Assembly (NCBI GenBank): GCA_030248295.1
Contig: JASANH010001213.1
Span: 1-64,000 of the forward strand
From: Mesodorylaimus sp. YZB2_4
Lineage: Eukaryota > Nematoda > Enoplea > Dorylaimida > Dorylaimidae
Reading direction: 5' to 3'
DNA: 64,000 nucleotides
Part shown: positions 22,950 to 35,287 of the stretch, piece by piece
Position numbering within the stretch: the first letter of the stretch is position 1
Layout: each line of letters starts with the position of its first letter
Notes under the pieces: model-generated
Told to the model about the DNA's origin: nothing
What the model saw: the letters and a program-made list of their open reading frames with translations, nothing else
The model's database searches: none
Made by a program: the position numbers and the translations under genes

Positions 22950-25700
22950 ATCTCTCTGGCCTCGATGAGTCGGTTGCTGGTCTTCCTCCTAATTGTGTTG
23001 TTTACCTGCCTAAATAACCAGTTTTCATTGCCTTTTAATACTATGCCTGTGACTGGCAACGAGCCAAACTACAAAATCGGATTTTGTAATATCAATGGTT
23101 TGCTCGGAAAACGTGATTCTGTCAAAGCCGAATTGTTGGCAGAAGACTTTGACGTATTTGGGATTGCGGAGACAAAAATTGATAGTTAAATTAGTAATAG
23201 CGAACTGGAAATCCCGAACTATAATTTTGTACGGGTCGATCGGAAAAGGGGTGGAGGAGGAGTCGCCGCTTATGTGAAATCTTCTTTTGCGATCACCCAT
23301 TTGAAAACGCCTGCAAATTTTGTGTCTGCTGGATCCGATCTGGAACTGCTCCCTTTTAAAGTGGGTTCTGGCCTGAATTCGTTTATTTTCATTGTAGTTT
23401 ATATACCAAAACGCAATGGATCAACGATTGATATTTTTAGCGATTATTTGCTTCGAGCATTCCGATCGCAACTTCAGCGACCTGTCATCGTTGGGGATTT
23501 GAATATTGATTTACTGTCTAATGCGCCTGGCACACAAAATATTTATCGCTTATTGGCCTGCATGAATGGTATTCAAACTGTTTCAAATCCTACGCGTAAA
23601 GAAGCGCTTTTGGATCTGTAAATCATAGGTGATCAGAATCGACAAATATCGACTGATATTTTCCCCCCCGATTTCAACTTCTGATCATTCGACTTTTTGC
23701 ATTCTCATTTCTGGTGCATCAAAGAAACGAGCTCAGGAGAGACGCACAATTCGTTTGATGCGGCGTGTAGACTGGGCCGAAGTGAACGAACGATTATTGC
23801 ATGTGAACTTAGAACAAGTTGTGAATTCAGCGAGTGGAGTTGACGATGCCTGCAATAAGCTGACTGCTGCTGTCACGTCTGTCATAGATAAGTTTGTCCC
23901 TAGACGAGTGGTCCGCCCGGACAACCGTTGTCCATGGATGCAGAGTCACCTTCTGCGAACAATACGAGAAAAAAATGCGGCGTACAAAAGATGGAAACGT
24001 AGTGGGAATGATATCGATCGGCACCTATTTCTTTACCTTCAGCGTCAATGCAAAAAGGCTGTGCACGAAGCGAAGCAAAATTTTATCAAATCTACGTTCA
24101 CTGACGACCAGTCACCAAGTGCTTTCTGGTCGGCGTTCAGAAAGATATCGCTAAAGGAGCAGTCAGTTCCAGTAGTTGTGCAAGATAATATGAACTGTCC
24201 TTTATTTGGCTCGTTCTCTATCTCGACTGCCTTTAACGAACATTTTGCAAGAAACTTCAATTATAGTGATTATGGCCACTTTACTCCTCGTTCTTCTACT
24301 GTTGTCGACCAGTTCGATTATACTGGGACCAGCCAGTTTCTTGTGAGCTGCGTAGACCGATTGAAATTGCGAAGCGCACCAGGTGATGATGGCATAACCG
24401 TATCTATTTTGAAGTGCATTGCGTCGTCGATTTGTCCCGGCCTTACTGCCTTATTTAATCGATCGATCGATTCTGGCGTTTTTCCATCTGCTTGGGAAAC
24501 GGTCAAGGTCGTTCCAATTCCTAAAGTTGGAGACAGAACACAAATTTGTAATTATCGACCGATATCGCTTTTGTCGGTGATTTCTAAATTATTCGAAAAA
24601 CACGTCGACCGCTTGTTGCGCAAATTCATTCAGATCTCACCTGACCAGCATGGATTTTGGAAAGGACGAGGTACAAATACTGCCCTAATATCAACATCGC
24701 AGCAAATTTACGACTGGTTGGATAGTTCTAGCTATAACTATGTCTCGGCGACTTACTTCGATTTGGCAAAAGCATTTGATCAAATCCCCCATTTCTCATT
24801 ACTGTCCACGCTTAAAGATTATCATCGGGTGCCTAGCAAACTTTTGATTTGGCTCAACTCGTACTTGTAAAATAGATACCAGTTCGTCTCACGTCAGTCC
24901 GTAATTGTGCAACAAACGTCCTACCTGTGGTTAGTGGCGTCCCACAAGGAAGTATGCTCGGCCCAATTCTATTTATTGCTTGTATCGATCCGCTATTGAC
25001 TGAGTTTAGGGTGCGATACCCCAGTCACTCCCTGGCCGCCTTTGCAGACGACTGTCGACTTCTTATACCTGTCAAGAAATTTGAAGACATTGCCCGTGCC
25101 ACTCAACCAGCAATCGACTTTCTTCGCTCAAAAATTTTGAGCATTGGCCTGAAATTCAATATTGGGAAAACGAAAGCAGTAGTTTACAGGTTCCAACGTG
25201 GCTCATTGAAACAGTCGCCTGATCTCCGGTTAAACGGCCAGCCGATTGAAGTGGTTGATCAATACAAATACTTGGGCGTCCTTTTTTCATATGACATGAA
25301 ATTTTCCACTCATATCAGCAAAATCGTTCGGGATTCATGTTCCTTGACCCTGACTTTGACCAAGGGTCGGTCAATCCGGGGTTCTGACAGAATTCTGACG
25401 TTGGCCTTGAGGTCATTTCTAACGCTAGTCTAGACTGAGTAATCCGATTATAGACGCAGAATTTTGTGTGCTGGCCATGGACAATCACGCAACGTGGCAT
25501 TTCACCAAGCCCGTTCTGCGACTGTCTCCTTCGTACATTCCTGCATGGATTAGAGCCAAGTCAGAGAACACATCTCACAAGTTGCCTTGTCAGGACGCAA
25601 AATAATCTCACTCACTGCATTCCGGTCAAATTTCTGTTACGGTCAAATGAGGAGTAAATGAAGGACTTGTTGGTGAGCCTTTTAAAGAAAAATGCGGATG
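22950..25700 (+). mobile_element. Decayed non-LTR retrotransposon (Jockey/CR1/I-like LINE)
   Basis: An apurinic-like endonuclease region (about 23040-23620) reads NEPNYKIGFCNINGLLGKRD, VFGIAETKID and later PVIVGDLNIDLL. It is followed by a reverse transcriptase (about 24330-25300) with PGDDGITVSILK, CNYRPISLLSVISKLFE, YFDLAKAFDQIPH, SGVPQGSMLGPILF and FADDCRLL, the catalytic box. The copy is dead: an in-frame TAA lies at 23187-23189, the frame shifts at a run of seven C near 23663, a TAA lies near 24868, and a further shift precedes SGVPQGS. After 25433 the 3' domain is scattered over frames (ATWHFTKPVL, YIPAWIRAKSE). No ORF1/gag is recognised, so the copy is probably 5' truncated, and no poly-A tail or target duplication was found. 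Order and motifs make the class secure; the clade is tentative. Confidence 0.88.
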
Positions 25701-26023
25701 AGTAGTATTTTAGGTATTTGAGGAGAGGATGAACTGCACGCAGATATTCACGACTAGATGGTGGTGGCACTCCACTGACTTAAAAACATAATCGGAATTT
25801 CTAAATTGGGTGAGCCTGATCTTCAAGCATTTTTTGTCTGTTGCATTCTGTCTATATAATCAGAGTTTTCCGTAACTTTGGTTTTATTTTTGTTCCAGAC
25901 AGATCATCGAGTAAAGTTGGCACAAAATGCGCCAAAACTTTCTTTTATCGTCGACCTCAAAGCCAGGGAAAAAACATATCGTTAGGAAAAATATTGCAAG
26001 TACAGTACTGCAGCAAACTCAGG

Positions 26024-27883
26024 TCATGACAATTTTCTTGAACAATGTCTTCCAGTTTCATTTTTTAAAAATAAATCATCTGTGGAGGGGTGGTGGAGAA
26101 AAATGTTTTCAGTGATTGACTTGACCAACAATCAATTACAATTGAAGGAGCATTCACCAAAGAATATTTACTTTCACAAAAGTGCATTCTAGAAAAAATA
26201 ATGGCGGAACAAAACTGGCTCTCAAAGTGTTTTGTATTTTTCGGCAAGCTACGCATACGATAAAAACAGGTTTTACCAATCGACCTTACCACGGGTGTAA
26301 TCGCACGAGGGACTTTCATCGGACTTATCGCCACAGTCGTCGTTAGCATTGCATACCCAGTTTTTCGCTATACATTTTCCATTTCTGCATGTGAATTCAT
26401 GATCCGAGCAAGCTATCGGACATCCACGTTCGTCCGTTCCACCCGGGCAATCTGATTCCCCATCACAAACCCACCTGTTTGGGATGCATTTCTGATTATT
26501 GAAGCACAAAAATAAGTTCAGCCCGCATCTTCGATTAGCTGCAACAGTAGTGTCTCTTAAAAAATTTAAGTTGCAATCAGGTCATTAGGAAACTCACAGC
26601 ACAAATCAGGAAGCTCATCCGAATTATCGCCGCAGTCATTGTCACCATCGCAAACCCATGTCATAGGTATGCATATGCTATTAGCGCATTTATACTGCTT
26701 TCTTGTGCAAGCTAAAAAATGAAATGCTCGAATTATTATTACCCCTATTAGCTATGCTCATTATGGCATTTAAAAACATCACGAAATCGGTATATACATA
26801 TCGAACAATGAAGAGAAAAGCCTTCTTGCTAATATGCCTGGTGGCTTATTGAACCGTCTTCCGCTGTTATTATATTAGGCCTGCATTTTCAAATATACCT
26901 ACCCTTCCTGTTCAGACAGACAGAAGTAAAAACCTGACGACGAGAAAACTTCACAGAACAATTCCAGCGACGGAACGCGGCACTTAGATGGAATGGCTAA
27001 CAGCAAACTACGACCTTGCAAAACCAGATACTTTCTGGCTACAAAAAACAGGTGACTCATGATAAGACAATTAGTATTGTATCTCTTGCAGTATCGATAA
27101 TGTAAAATAGCACGTTCACGACTTTGTTATCCATTGAATTATAGACACGCATGATGTATTACTTACTCATCTAGCTATTCTTGGTTAAACTTTGGCATTT
27201 TATGTAAGCAGCCTTATTGCACAACCATAGGCATCCCGTTTGTCGGTTAGTCGAACTTTCTGCCAGGTGGAGATTCAACAGCACGTAACTTTAAACTTAG
27301 TTATTGGCGTTCTTATTGTTAGACAACAAACACTTTTTTCATGTTCGTATTGTTGGACAACAAAAATTTTTCCATCTTAGGACTGAAATCTTTTTAATTG
27401 ACTCGTTTATCATATTCTATGTTAATAAAGACCCAGCCAGCTGCTTGAGTAGTAATTTTTTTAGAATCACACTTTTTTCAGTCATTTGAAGCTCTTTTCA
27501 ATTCTAGAAATTTGTTTTCTTTCATAAGTCCGATACGCGCAATTTGCTTTCATGGTCGTACTTACACACAGTACAATTGAGTTCATCCTCCCCATCACTG
27601 CAGTCTCTATCTCCATCGCAAACCCATGGCTTAGGAATACAACGACCACTATTCTGGCATTGAAATAGTGAATCTCCGCAGTTGTAAGATTGAATTGTTC
27701 CATCACCTTTTCTTACACCTGAAATATATGCTTCTGACTGAAAAAATTATGCTCCCCAAACTGCTTTTTACCTTGAACTACCCCAGCCTCAATTGAGACA
27801 GCTGCCATAATCAGTAGGGGCGCTAGCATTACAACACATTGACTAGGCAAGAATGTGCTTGATAGCCGGGACTGTAAGGCCAT
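26024..27883 (-). CDS. Secreted protein with four LDL-receptor class A repeats
   Basis: Five exons all join in phase 1: 27883-27772, 27718-27566, 26711-26598, 26538-26290 and, tentatively, 26079-26024. This gives 227 residues. Exon 1 encodes a signal peptide with the hydrophobic core [17 protein letters not shown]. Exons 2 and 3 hold one LDLa module each and exon 4 holds two. The acidic calcium-binding cores are visible: [39 protein letters not shown] and [13 protein letters not shown]. LDLa modules bind ligands in a calcium-dependent way in lipoprotein receptors and many invertebrate secreted proteins. No membrane span or other domain is seen, so the product is likely a small secreted binding protein. 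The last exon (18 codons, acceptor CCCCTCCACAG) is the least certain part; transcripts could instead continue left of 26024. Confidence 0.82.
27183..27372. repeat. Direct repeat, copy in intron 2 of the LDLa gene
   Basis: This copy starts GGTTAAACTTTGGCATTTTA and contains AAGCAGCCTTATTGCACAAC. It matches 27997-28160 in the same orientation over about 160 bp, with modest divergence. Confidence 0.8.
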
Positions 27884-27996
27884 GTCTTGTCACACAAGCC
27901 TAGACTTATTATCTTTATGCAAACGAAATAGATTTTTGCCTGAAATCCCTACGCTGCCAATTCCACCAGAGAACCAGACTGAACACTGACAGCCTA

Positions 27997-28160
27997 GGTT
28001 AAACTTTGGCATTTTATGAAAGCAGCCTTATTGCACAACCATAGGCATCCCGTTTCCCCGTTAGTCGAACTTTCTGGTGGGTGGGCGATTGAACAGCACG
28101 CAACTTTAAACTTGGTTATTCGCGTTCTTATTCTTAGACAACAAAAACTTTTCCAACAGT
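27997..28160. repeat. Direct repeat, copy upstream of the LDLa gene
   Basis: This is the partner of 27183-27372. It lies about 110 bp upstream of the LDLa start codon, in the likely promoter. The two copies bracket exons 1 and 2. Confidence 0.8.
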
Positions 28161-31100
28161 TACATAGACTTGGTTCCTAGTGTTGATGACTCAATGTTGT
28201 GCGAAACTCGCGGATTCGCTGAACGGAAAACGAATAAGAGATGTGTGAAATCTTTTGCAATCTACTGCATCTTTTGGCGTAGCTCACAATAGGTCATGAG
28301 ATGAGGAGTCTGATTAACTTTTCTAAAACACATAGCGTACATGTAATTTTAGATGTCGCTGACATAAAGCTCCGAGTAACAGCAGTTTTCTACAGTGGAG
28401 TGGCAACAGCTCATTTCAGCTGTATCAGCAGGATTGACCATGTAGAAATTGTTATACGCAGGGTGAACCGTTAGTTATGTTTTATAGTTATGCTGACCTA
28501 TCCTGTGCGGCAATTCGATTTATTGGGAACCTATGAACCCGGAATTCCTGAAAGACTCGTCTGCATACACTGTCTCCTGCCGATGGTACCCGCGGACCAG
28601 AAACGTGCCCAAGACGCTCTAACGGCAAGGGGCTTTGCCTAAGAAAGCCCTTATGAGACAGTTAGGTTCTCGTGCTAGTACACTGAAACAACTGTGCTCT
28701 AGTGTTAGGTTTGAATCAAGCCACGCAGCCCACCAGTACAACGAGTATCGTTCACTGTCGCCACCACTACGTACCAGTAGGTGACTCACGCAGGATCGGA
28801 AGAGCCGGCTACAAACGTCGGGTCGTCCAGAAGTCGTCTGATCACACTGATCTAGACTGAACTCGCCAGGCAGGGAGCAGCGCCTTCTATTGGCGATGCT
28901 CGGGCCCAGGAACTAGTCTTATCAATCCCTCGCATGTTAGGAAAACCAGTCAGCTCGGCCTCATGGCCTCGCTCGGCCTCATGGCCTCGCTCGGCCATGA
29001 CCAGGGAGGAAGAGAAATAGTCGGTGCATCTCGGTGCACACTAGATGTTCTATGCTGATAGAGTACACCCAGTCCCTCCTATCCCTACCTTACTGCACCA
29101 ACTGCTGCCCGTTGTTGTATTCATTTTTACATGCTCGTATTTCTATACAATACATATATATGAGGTGTTCGACGGTTATCAGTTACTGCTGTGTAGGCCA
29201 CTTGAACACACAACACCTCAAGTGGCTACGAAGAAACCAGACGGAAGGGGACAATTTGGACGACATATTGATGCTACAAGGACAACGTGACGATCGAGCG
29301 GTCCACAGAGTCACGGGCTAAACCAATGGAAGGGATTTGTGGGAAGAATCTCTCAATTTTCTAGTTCGTTCGCTTTCTTCCTCAATCTCACACACAGGCC
29401 GGCGGAAAGCGACCTAAAACACTCACAATTAGTGCAACAGCTACATAGTTTATGTGATTGCCTACTGCGAATGGACTTACGCCAACGGCAGCAAATACAC
29501 AGTAGATCAGTTTGTATTTTATTTCGACCAAGACACAATACTTAAAGATAAATATGCTCACGAGTTGATGCCAACGAGTTTGCTCAGACAACAGACCAGG
29601 GCTACTGCTCGAGGCGGCCGCCCGGCCATGGCTATACGACAGACTGCTTTAGTGCCATAGGAGAAAGGGCTGTACTCGCTGCAATGGAATGCTTGCTTGT
29701 GTGGGGCTCCTGCTCTCCTGCTTTTACTTCTCTTCCCGGGCTCTCGTTGATGATTCTCGCTTTGGTGCGAGAGGTTACGGGTTCGAGTCCCGGAGCGGGC
29801 CTTGTTTTTGCTTTGAAATGCTGATAAAACTCTAATCGCGCAATAACTGGCTCCCACGACGCCTATCGGTCATTTTTCCGCGCGCTCACCATTGTTTGAG
29901 CCACCTAACTTATTCCTTCTACTGACGATGAGCCACATCTCCGAGCGGTCTGCGCTTGCCGGCTTTTTATGGCGCCAGCCAAGCTTAGATAAGTTACAAC
30001 ATCAAGCCAAATCGGCACTCCTTCTATTGTACAACCCTCCATCATTTTTTCGAGCGTTGTCCCGCCTTGGGGCGGGCCCGCTTATTTCACTTTTGCCCCT
30101 GATTTGTCTGCCCTCTTGCATCTCACGCTAATTTTCCTTATGTCTTCTCTGAGGGCTCCAGCTATCGTTTCTTTGATCCGAAAAGACGTCGTTTACCTCA
30201 GGGACTTTTCGTCAATTCCACGACCTTGCGGGATACTGAATCAGGGCCTCTGCGCATTGCATGGTATTGGGAATAGTGCGTGCTCATAACAGCAGTTACT
30301 ACATCCTCTGTTACACCTTGGTACCACACATTTCTAGCACATTTCAGAGTCAGAGCCGATGCAGAGAAGTTTTATGCTCTATCCTGTATGTCTTTTGTAG
30401 AGTCGTTCATTGGAAATTTGAACAGGTATAGCGCCCAAGTATCCTGCACAAAATTACCTGTGATCTCCATACTGCTGTGACTGTTGGCTCTAATAAATGG
30501 CAGTTCGTAACTCATGATGACTATAAAAATAATAAGCAAGGACGCTATTGTGAAAAGACAATTTTAATCTGTATTACATAAGTTATAGTTAGGTACACAT
30601 GTTTCACTTAATCATTTTACCCCCAGGGGTATTACAGACGTCGATTTCCAGGGTGATACGACAGTCTCCTGCCTCAAATTCTGGAGGGGCTTCTGGGTTT
30701 CCCGTCCATACCTTCACGAAAGTGACACTCGGCAGTCACTAATTGGCGCTGACTGCTGACGAGTCAATGCAGCGCCAAAGGATAAATAAGACCGGAACCC
30801 GAGGACACAATGAGTGACGCCATCCATGACAATGTTCTCTATTTCTAAGCGGTTTCTGCATTGACTGATTGTCAGACTTGTCTAATGTCAGGTATTGCAC
30901 TCACGATCAGATTTCTTGCATCAGAACCGTCTGTCATTCTTTTGACTTCTTTTTCTTTAAACTTAGGTTCGCTCTTCAACTTCAACTGCTCTCTCTTTTG
31001 ACAGCTGCTACATTAACGAGTTACAGAATAGTCGAAGTGGTCTTTGACACAGCTAAATATCCCTGGCCTCTACAGCTTACATATCATTCAGTGGAAAGCT

Positions 31101-31243
31101 ACAGTGTTGGCAATTAGCGAGGCTGTGGTAACAAGTTGCCACGAAACATAAACACATATTTCCAACACATCTTTACTAACACAGTAATTTATCACATAAG
31201 TCCTCTTATTTCGTTATTTCTTTAAAACACTGCAATAGAATTC
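28161..31243. other. Gene-poor stretch
   Basis: About 3 kb without a supportable protein gene. It holds an 18-bp tandem duplication (CTCGGCCTCATGGCCTCG twice, 28954-28989) and the tRNA-Pro pseudogene at 29738-29801. Other open frames are short and overlap on both strands. Confidence 0.35.
29738..29801 (+). pseudogene. tRNA-Pro pseudogene
   Basis: The segment from GATTCTCGCTTTGG to GGTTCGAGTCCCGGAGC follows the intact tRNA-Pro at 43410-43481, including a good B-box. The D-arm is shortened, one anticodon-loop base is missing, and the acceptor stem no longer pairs fully. The 3' flank (CTTGTTTTTGCT) is also shared with the intact gene. This indicates DNA duplication rather than RNA-mediated copying. 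Confidence 0.7.
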
Positions 31244-32323
31244 TCACACCTCGATGTCAGACCTCTCCTTCCTGGCTTGGGACACCGTCATCAAGCGAAC
31301 ATGTCCGCCAGATCCAATACTCGCACTTCCAGTAGCACTGGCCTTCCAACAAATCGCTTCCACCACAATCTCTCTTATCTTCTTGTTGATCGCTATGATC
31401 ACAAACAAATCGATGGAGTCGGTAATAAAAATGCACGCATCGCACAATGAAGCAGCGATCATTCCATAACATCTTTGGAATGAAGGCGAAGAATGCAGAA
31501 CAATATGCAGTGCCACGTGTGGTATCTGATTGGCACACATCAGTAACGCCTGGACCAAATTAAGTACGAGTAGGGTTCGGCTTGCAACGTCTTTTGCATG
31601 TGCGTTTTGATCATTCATTGTCATGTTGGTGACTGTTTTCATGCGACGACGGAAAATAAATGTCATTGCAGCACCCAAGCCGATCAGCATGAGAATAGCG
31701 CATATTCTGAGCACAACTCGTACATCAGAGAATGCATCGGATACACGCATGGCCAAAAATGGCTCGTTTGGTTGGACTATATTTAGATCTCCTTTCACCA
31801 CAATTTCGTAAAACCATGCTAATGGGACTGATGTGGCCAATGGTAACAAAAAGCAGACCCCAGCTGATATAAAATGAAGTAATTTTTGGTTCATATTTTT
31901 GTATTTCAGTGGTTTCCAAAGTGCAAAAACACGATCACTCGCCATGCAAACTGAGAAAAATAAGGAACTCATTATGAAACACATGTGCATGACTGCACCA
32001 CCTCGCACTACGACGGCCTCCAGCCAGTACGTTTTTTTAAACCAAGCAGCCCCATCGTTATACATGCCAGAGAACCAGTTCAAGCCAAACAGGTAAGTAC
32101 CGAAAGAAAAGACCTCCAAAGTTTTGCTACTTGTCAGTAAAACTTGATAAACATAGGCGTCCTCGGACTTGGACCTCTTGTAAAATGCTACCAGGAGGGT
32201 GATGTTCGCTGATAGACCAACAATATAATAAATGGGCAGCAAGACAAAATAGCAACTAAAGTGGATGGCGTGGGCTGTCGAAATAGAAGAATTGGTTAGA
32301 TTACAGTCGTCAAGGACAAGCAT
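31244..32323 (-). CDS. Orphan rhodopsin-family GPCR 1
   Basis: This is a single-exon gene of 359 residues with seven hydrophobic segments at about 22-48, 60-80, 105-132, 150-172, 205-226, 248-275 and 290-312. TM1 carries the Asn of GLSANITLL. The end of TM3 reads MASDRVFALWKP, so the usual DRY is SDR-V. TM7 reads DSIDLFVIIAINKKIREI in place of NPxxY, and a short Ser/Gly-rich tail follows. This pattern (degenerate DRY and a DxxxF-type TM7) is common in invertebrate peptide and FMRFamide-receptor-like orphan GPCRs. The ligand is unknown. N-glycosylation sites (NLTNSS) lie in the short extracellular N-terminus. The start is the only Met upstream of TM1. Confidence 0.82.
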   Translation of the reverse strand: MLVLDDCNLTNSSISTAHAIHFSCYFVLLPIYYIVGLSANITLLVAFYKRSKSEDAYVYQVLLTSSKTLEVFSFGTYLFGLNWFSGMYNDGAAWFKKTYWLEAVVVRGGAVMHMCFIMSSLFFSVCMASDRVFALWKPLKYKNMNQKLLHFISAGVCFLLPLATSVPLAWFYEIVVKGDLNIVQPNEPFLAMRVSDAFSDVRVVLRICAILMLIGLGAAMTFIFRRRMKTVTNMTMNDQNAHAKDVASRTLLVLNLVQALLMCANQIPHVALHIVLHSSPSFQRCYGMIAASLCDACIFITDSIDLFVIIAINKKIREIVVEAICWKASATGSASIGSGGHVRLMTVSQARKERSDIEV

Positions 32324-33400
32324 CGTACACTTGTATACTTGTACTCCGGTCTAGGCTAGAAGAATTCCTTTTCCTGAGTCCGGTGCAGCTGTTGGGGACT
32401 GGCGGACGATAGGCTCGCACGACTAGCAGCCAGCAGCAGCGAGCTAGGCTGACGATCAAGATACAACCGGCAAGCTACTTATTTACGAGCACAGTGCCCT
32501 CAGGCGATGACGGACTAAGGAACAGCTGAAATGAAAAAAAAAAACAGTAGCCTCCGTGCCAATTGGATATCTTCATCTCACTTATCTCGGAGGTCAGGTG
32601 AAAGAGTTAATGACACTATGACATGCCTAATCAACAGTCCGTGACTCAATTAATCAGAGATCCGCTGGCACGTTTGTCTAATATAAATAGAGATATCGAC
32701 ATTGAATGAGAAAAGACGATAAGCACATTGGCAGATGGTGGGAATGGTTGTAAGGCACGGAAACCCACCAGGAAGTAAGGGGTACATTTTTCTGTCGTCA
32801 TCAAACAAGAACTTATCCAGCAGCACGCAATGTGTCAGTTTGTGATTATGAAGGGTCCGCGGCTCCAGATGTGTAAAGATATATGCAAGAAACGCTAAAC
32901 AGATCGAAACAGTCATGGTATACGGCGCAGTCTTCGCCTTAGTAATACAGGTTCCACTGACTGTGAGCAGCTCTAACAAAACTAAAACGATTAGTATGTA
33001 CACTGCTGGCCTTGCGCACCTGGCTCAAAGCGACTCTCCCCGCTGAACGAGTAGAGAATCAGGAAACTGGTTCCTGAACACCAGTCGGGAATGTCCCTTC
33101 CTTCTCGCCCACTATCGTCCTGGGACGTGGGTGCTGGACAGGATGTCCTCCTGTGGAGGTGCACCTAGTGGAGACACTCACTCAGAGGAAAGCTGCCGTG
33201 AAAACTGGCTACCTCATGGCCTCGCTTATCATAACATGACTGCTGGCGGCGCAGGGCCAACACACAAAAATAAAAAAATTAAGAAGAACGAAAACGAACT
33301 AGTGGAGGGCGAGCTGCAGTGGCTATACGTCGGGACAACGGGCTTTGGCCCACAAAAATTGAAAAACCAAACAAGTCAGCTCCCTGCAATATTTACTTGA
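32324..33400. other. Region upstream of GPCR 1
   Basis: This should contain the GPCR 1 promoter. A minus-strand frame of 117 codons (32650-33003) begins with a hydrophobic, signal-like stretch (MYILIVLVLLELLTVSG), but it has no recognised domain and may be chance. Part of the region (33105-33240) is a dispersed repeat. Confidence 0.3.
33105..33240. repeat. Dispersed repeat shared with 58120-58225
   Basis: The segment from TCGTCCTGGGACGTGG through GGAGGTGCACCTAGTGGAGAC to CCTCGCTTATCATAACATG aligns in the same orientation with 58120-58225, with substitutions and small gaps. The family is unknown. Confidence 0.5.
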
Positions 33401-33489
33401 GCTGCTGCGTTGCGGGGGACACCCCAGCATTTTTCAAGAGATAATTTGAGATCGATTGATTACTTGCAAGCAGGCTATACGAATTTAGC

Positions 33490-35045
33490 AATATTTATGG
33501 CATATTTTATTGCAGCAACTTACACCACGACTCCACAGCACCACACTGTGTTTAATCGAAAATGCAATGAAGAATGCCAGGAAAGCTATCACAAATGCGC
33601 TGGTGTAAAGCAAAGCAAATGATGGCACCGTAAAGTGAGTGATTTGGCACGGCAGCCAGGCACTTTCTCATTCGGGGTCGTGTCAGTGTCAGAGTGCGGT
33701 CGTCGACCAGAAGAAACTTCCTGTCCGATGGATTCGAGCGGCGGACCAGCCACGGCGACGAGCACGAGTTCAACTGCGACGACTACAAGTACAACTACGA
33801 CGACGGCAACGGGTTCGCCAACGTCAACGACCACGAGTACGATCACGGGTTCGAGTCCCAGTCAGAGTGCGAATACAAGCTCGATGGGACCGCCAGTGGA
33901 AAAGGGCAAGCGTAAGTAACTGTGTACGGTTTGTTAGCGGTCTTTCTGTCAGCTGGTGCCTCCTTTTCAGTGCCTTGGCTCGATCCGGAGCTCGACAAAC
34001 CGCCGTACGTGCCGCCGGAAGATCGAGGATTCGATGGGAACGTCGCTCGCGAGGACACCACGCATCGTGTGCATTTGGTTCGCCACATGGTCCACAAGCC
34101 GATCGTACTGCATCGGGTCCATCACGTCCAAGCGTACAAGGTGTCCGCGCCGATGTTAAACGCGACCAAGTCGGCAAAAGTCGTCGTAGCGCCGCCCGTC
34201 ATACGGCCGCGGGTGATCAGCTCCAGCCCTGGCCCAAGCCCGGTGGAAGAGGCCCCTGTGACGTCGATCGAGAGCCACACGGTCGAAGTGGTCAAGTGCA
34301 ACACGAAAGGTCAAGTGGAGGAGACGAAAATCGAAATGGTCAGCGTCCAACCGATCACGTGCCGCTTGAAGCCCGAGTACGTGCAGTTCGATGACGATGT
34401 GAAGACGGCAAGTGATGGTGTGATCTCTGACGATGATCTCGTGTGATCTGTGCGTGGTTTCCAATGATTCAGTCGCTAGAAGTCGATTTGTGATGCTCGG
34501 TGTAATAAATTAACAAACGACTGATTCTTAGCGGGCATTAAAAAATAGAAGCCGTGCCCTGGTTGTCAGTTCCCTGCCTCTGCCCCACCAGTGCGCTTTC
34601 GCAATGAGCACCCGATATGATCTGATCCGCAGCGAACAGAAAGACACGCTTAGGCCCACCCTTAGGCAGCTGTTTCCTGGCGCAGCTTACGTTAGTTTCT
34701 GCGGTCGCTATGCAATTTACGGTGCGCCGGAAAATGAAAGTTAAAAAGCACAAAAAGTAGTGAAATGCGTATTATAAAAGGTGGTTATAAACTCGAAGAT
34801 GATTCTGCTTGAAAACAACTCTTGCCTTTCGCACGCGCTTTCTTTCATTTCTTCACTTTTCACGTCTCGCGTTTCGCCGTAAGATTGCGCTTTAGTTTTG
34901 TGGAAGTCAAAGACCTCAAATCACGTTCTAGCCTTCCTGAATTCACACAAGTGCCTCCATAGATCCTGGGTGTCAAAAAGCTACCGTGCTGTACGCATTT
35001 CTGCATAAATTGGCATAGGCATACTCACCTAATGAGTAATGTTCT
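33490..35045 (+). repeat. Inverted segmental duplication, parent copy
   Basis: This whole segment, including 5' flank, exon 1, exon 2, 3' UTR and about 500 bp of downstream DNA, is repeated in reverse orientation at about 45050-46440. Similarity is easily followed by eye across the coding part and the downstream stretch containing CAGTTCCCTGC and GCGCAGCTTACGTTAG. Homology stops near TTTATGGCATATTT on one side and near GAGTAATG on the other. Confidence 0.85.
33635..34446 (+). CDS. Thr-rich, His/Pro-rich protein of unknown function
   Basis: Two exons, up to 33911 and 33971-34446, join in phase 1 (GGCAAGC|GTAAGT and CCTTTTCAG), giving about 250 codons from the Met at 33635. Exon 1 has a short segment with two Cys (SECGRRPEETSCPMDSS), then about 50 residues of Thr/Ser/Ala/Gly that look mucin-like and O-glycosylated. 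Exon 2 begins LPWLDPELDKPPYVPPEDRG, has a His/Val-rich part (HRVHLVRHMVHKPIVLHRVH), then an acidic C-terminus. AATAAA follows at 34504-34509. The 5' end is uncertain: a preceding exon reading CNEECQESYHKCA (about 33560-33598) could splice in phase to the Cys segment and supply a Cys-rich N-terminus. No family is recognised. Cys plus mucin-like composition suggests an extracellular product. Confidence 0.6.
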
Positions 35046-35287
35046 TTGCTTATTGTCTGAATGGGATGATAAAAACGAGATGGGCGCTTTCGAAGGCATA
35101 GACCTTTTAACTGATGAAAGATGTGTTGGGTTGCCGCTTTCATGCTTACACGTAGTTTTCTTATGTCATGTTTTTTTCAATTATTTTGTACGCATGCTGT
35201 CTGAGTTTTGCGCAATAGTATATAATTCTGGCTGCTATTCATCGAACTCGCTCATATAGTTACATTCACACCCAGACATAAAAAAAT

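Noticed and set aside
32650..33003. 117-codon minus frame with a signal-like N-terminus
   Set aside because: Length and a hydrophobic start alone are not enough; no domain, no paralogue and a low-complexity AT-rich context.
33639..34394. 251-codon plus frame rich in Arg overlapping the Thr-rich gene
   Set aside because: It reads through the intron in another frame; its Arg-rich composition is the shifted translation of the Thr repeat codons.
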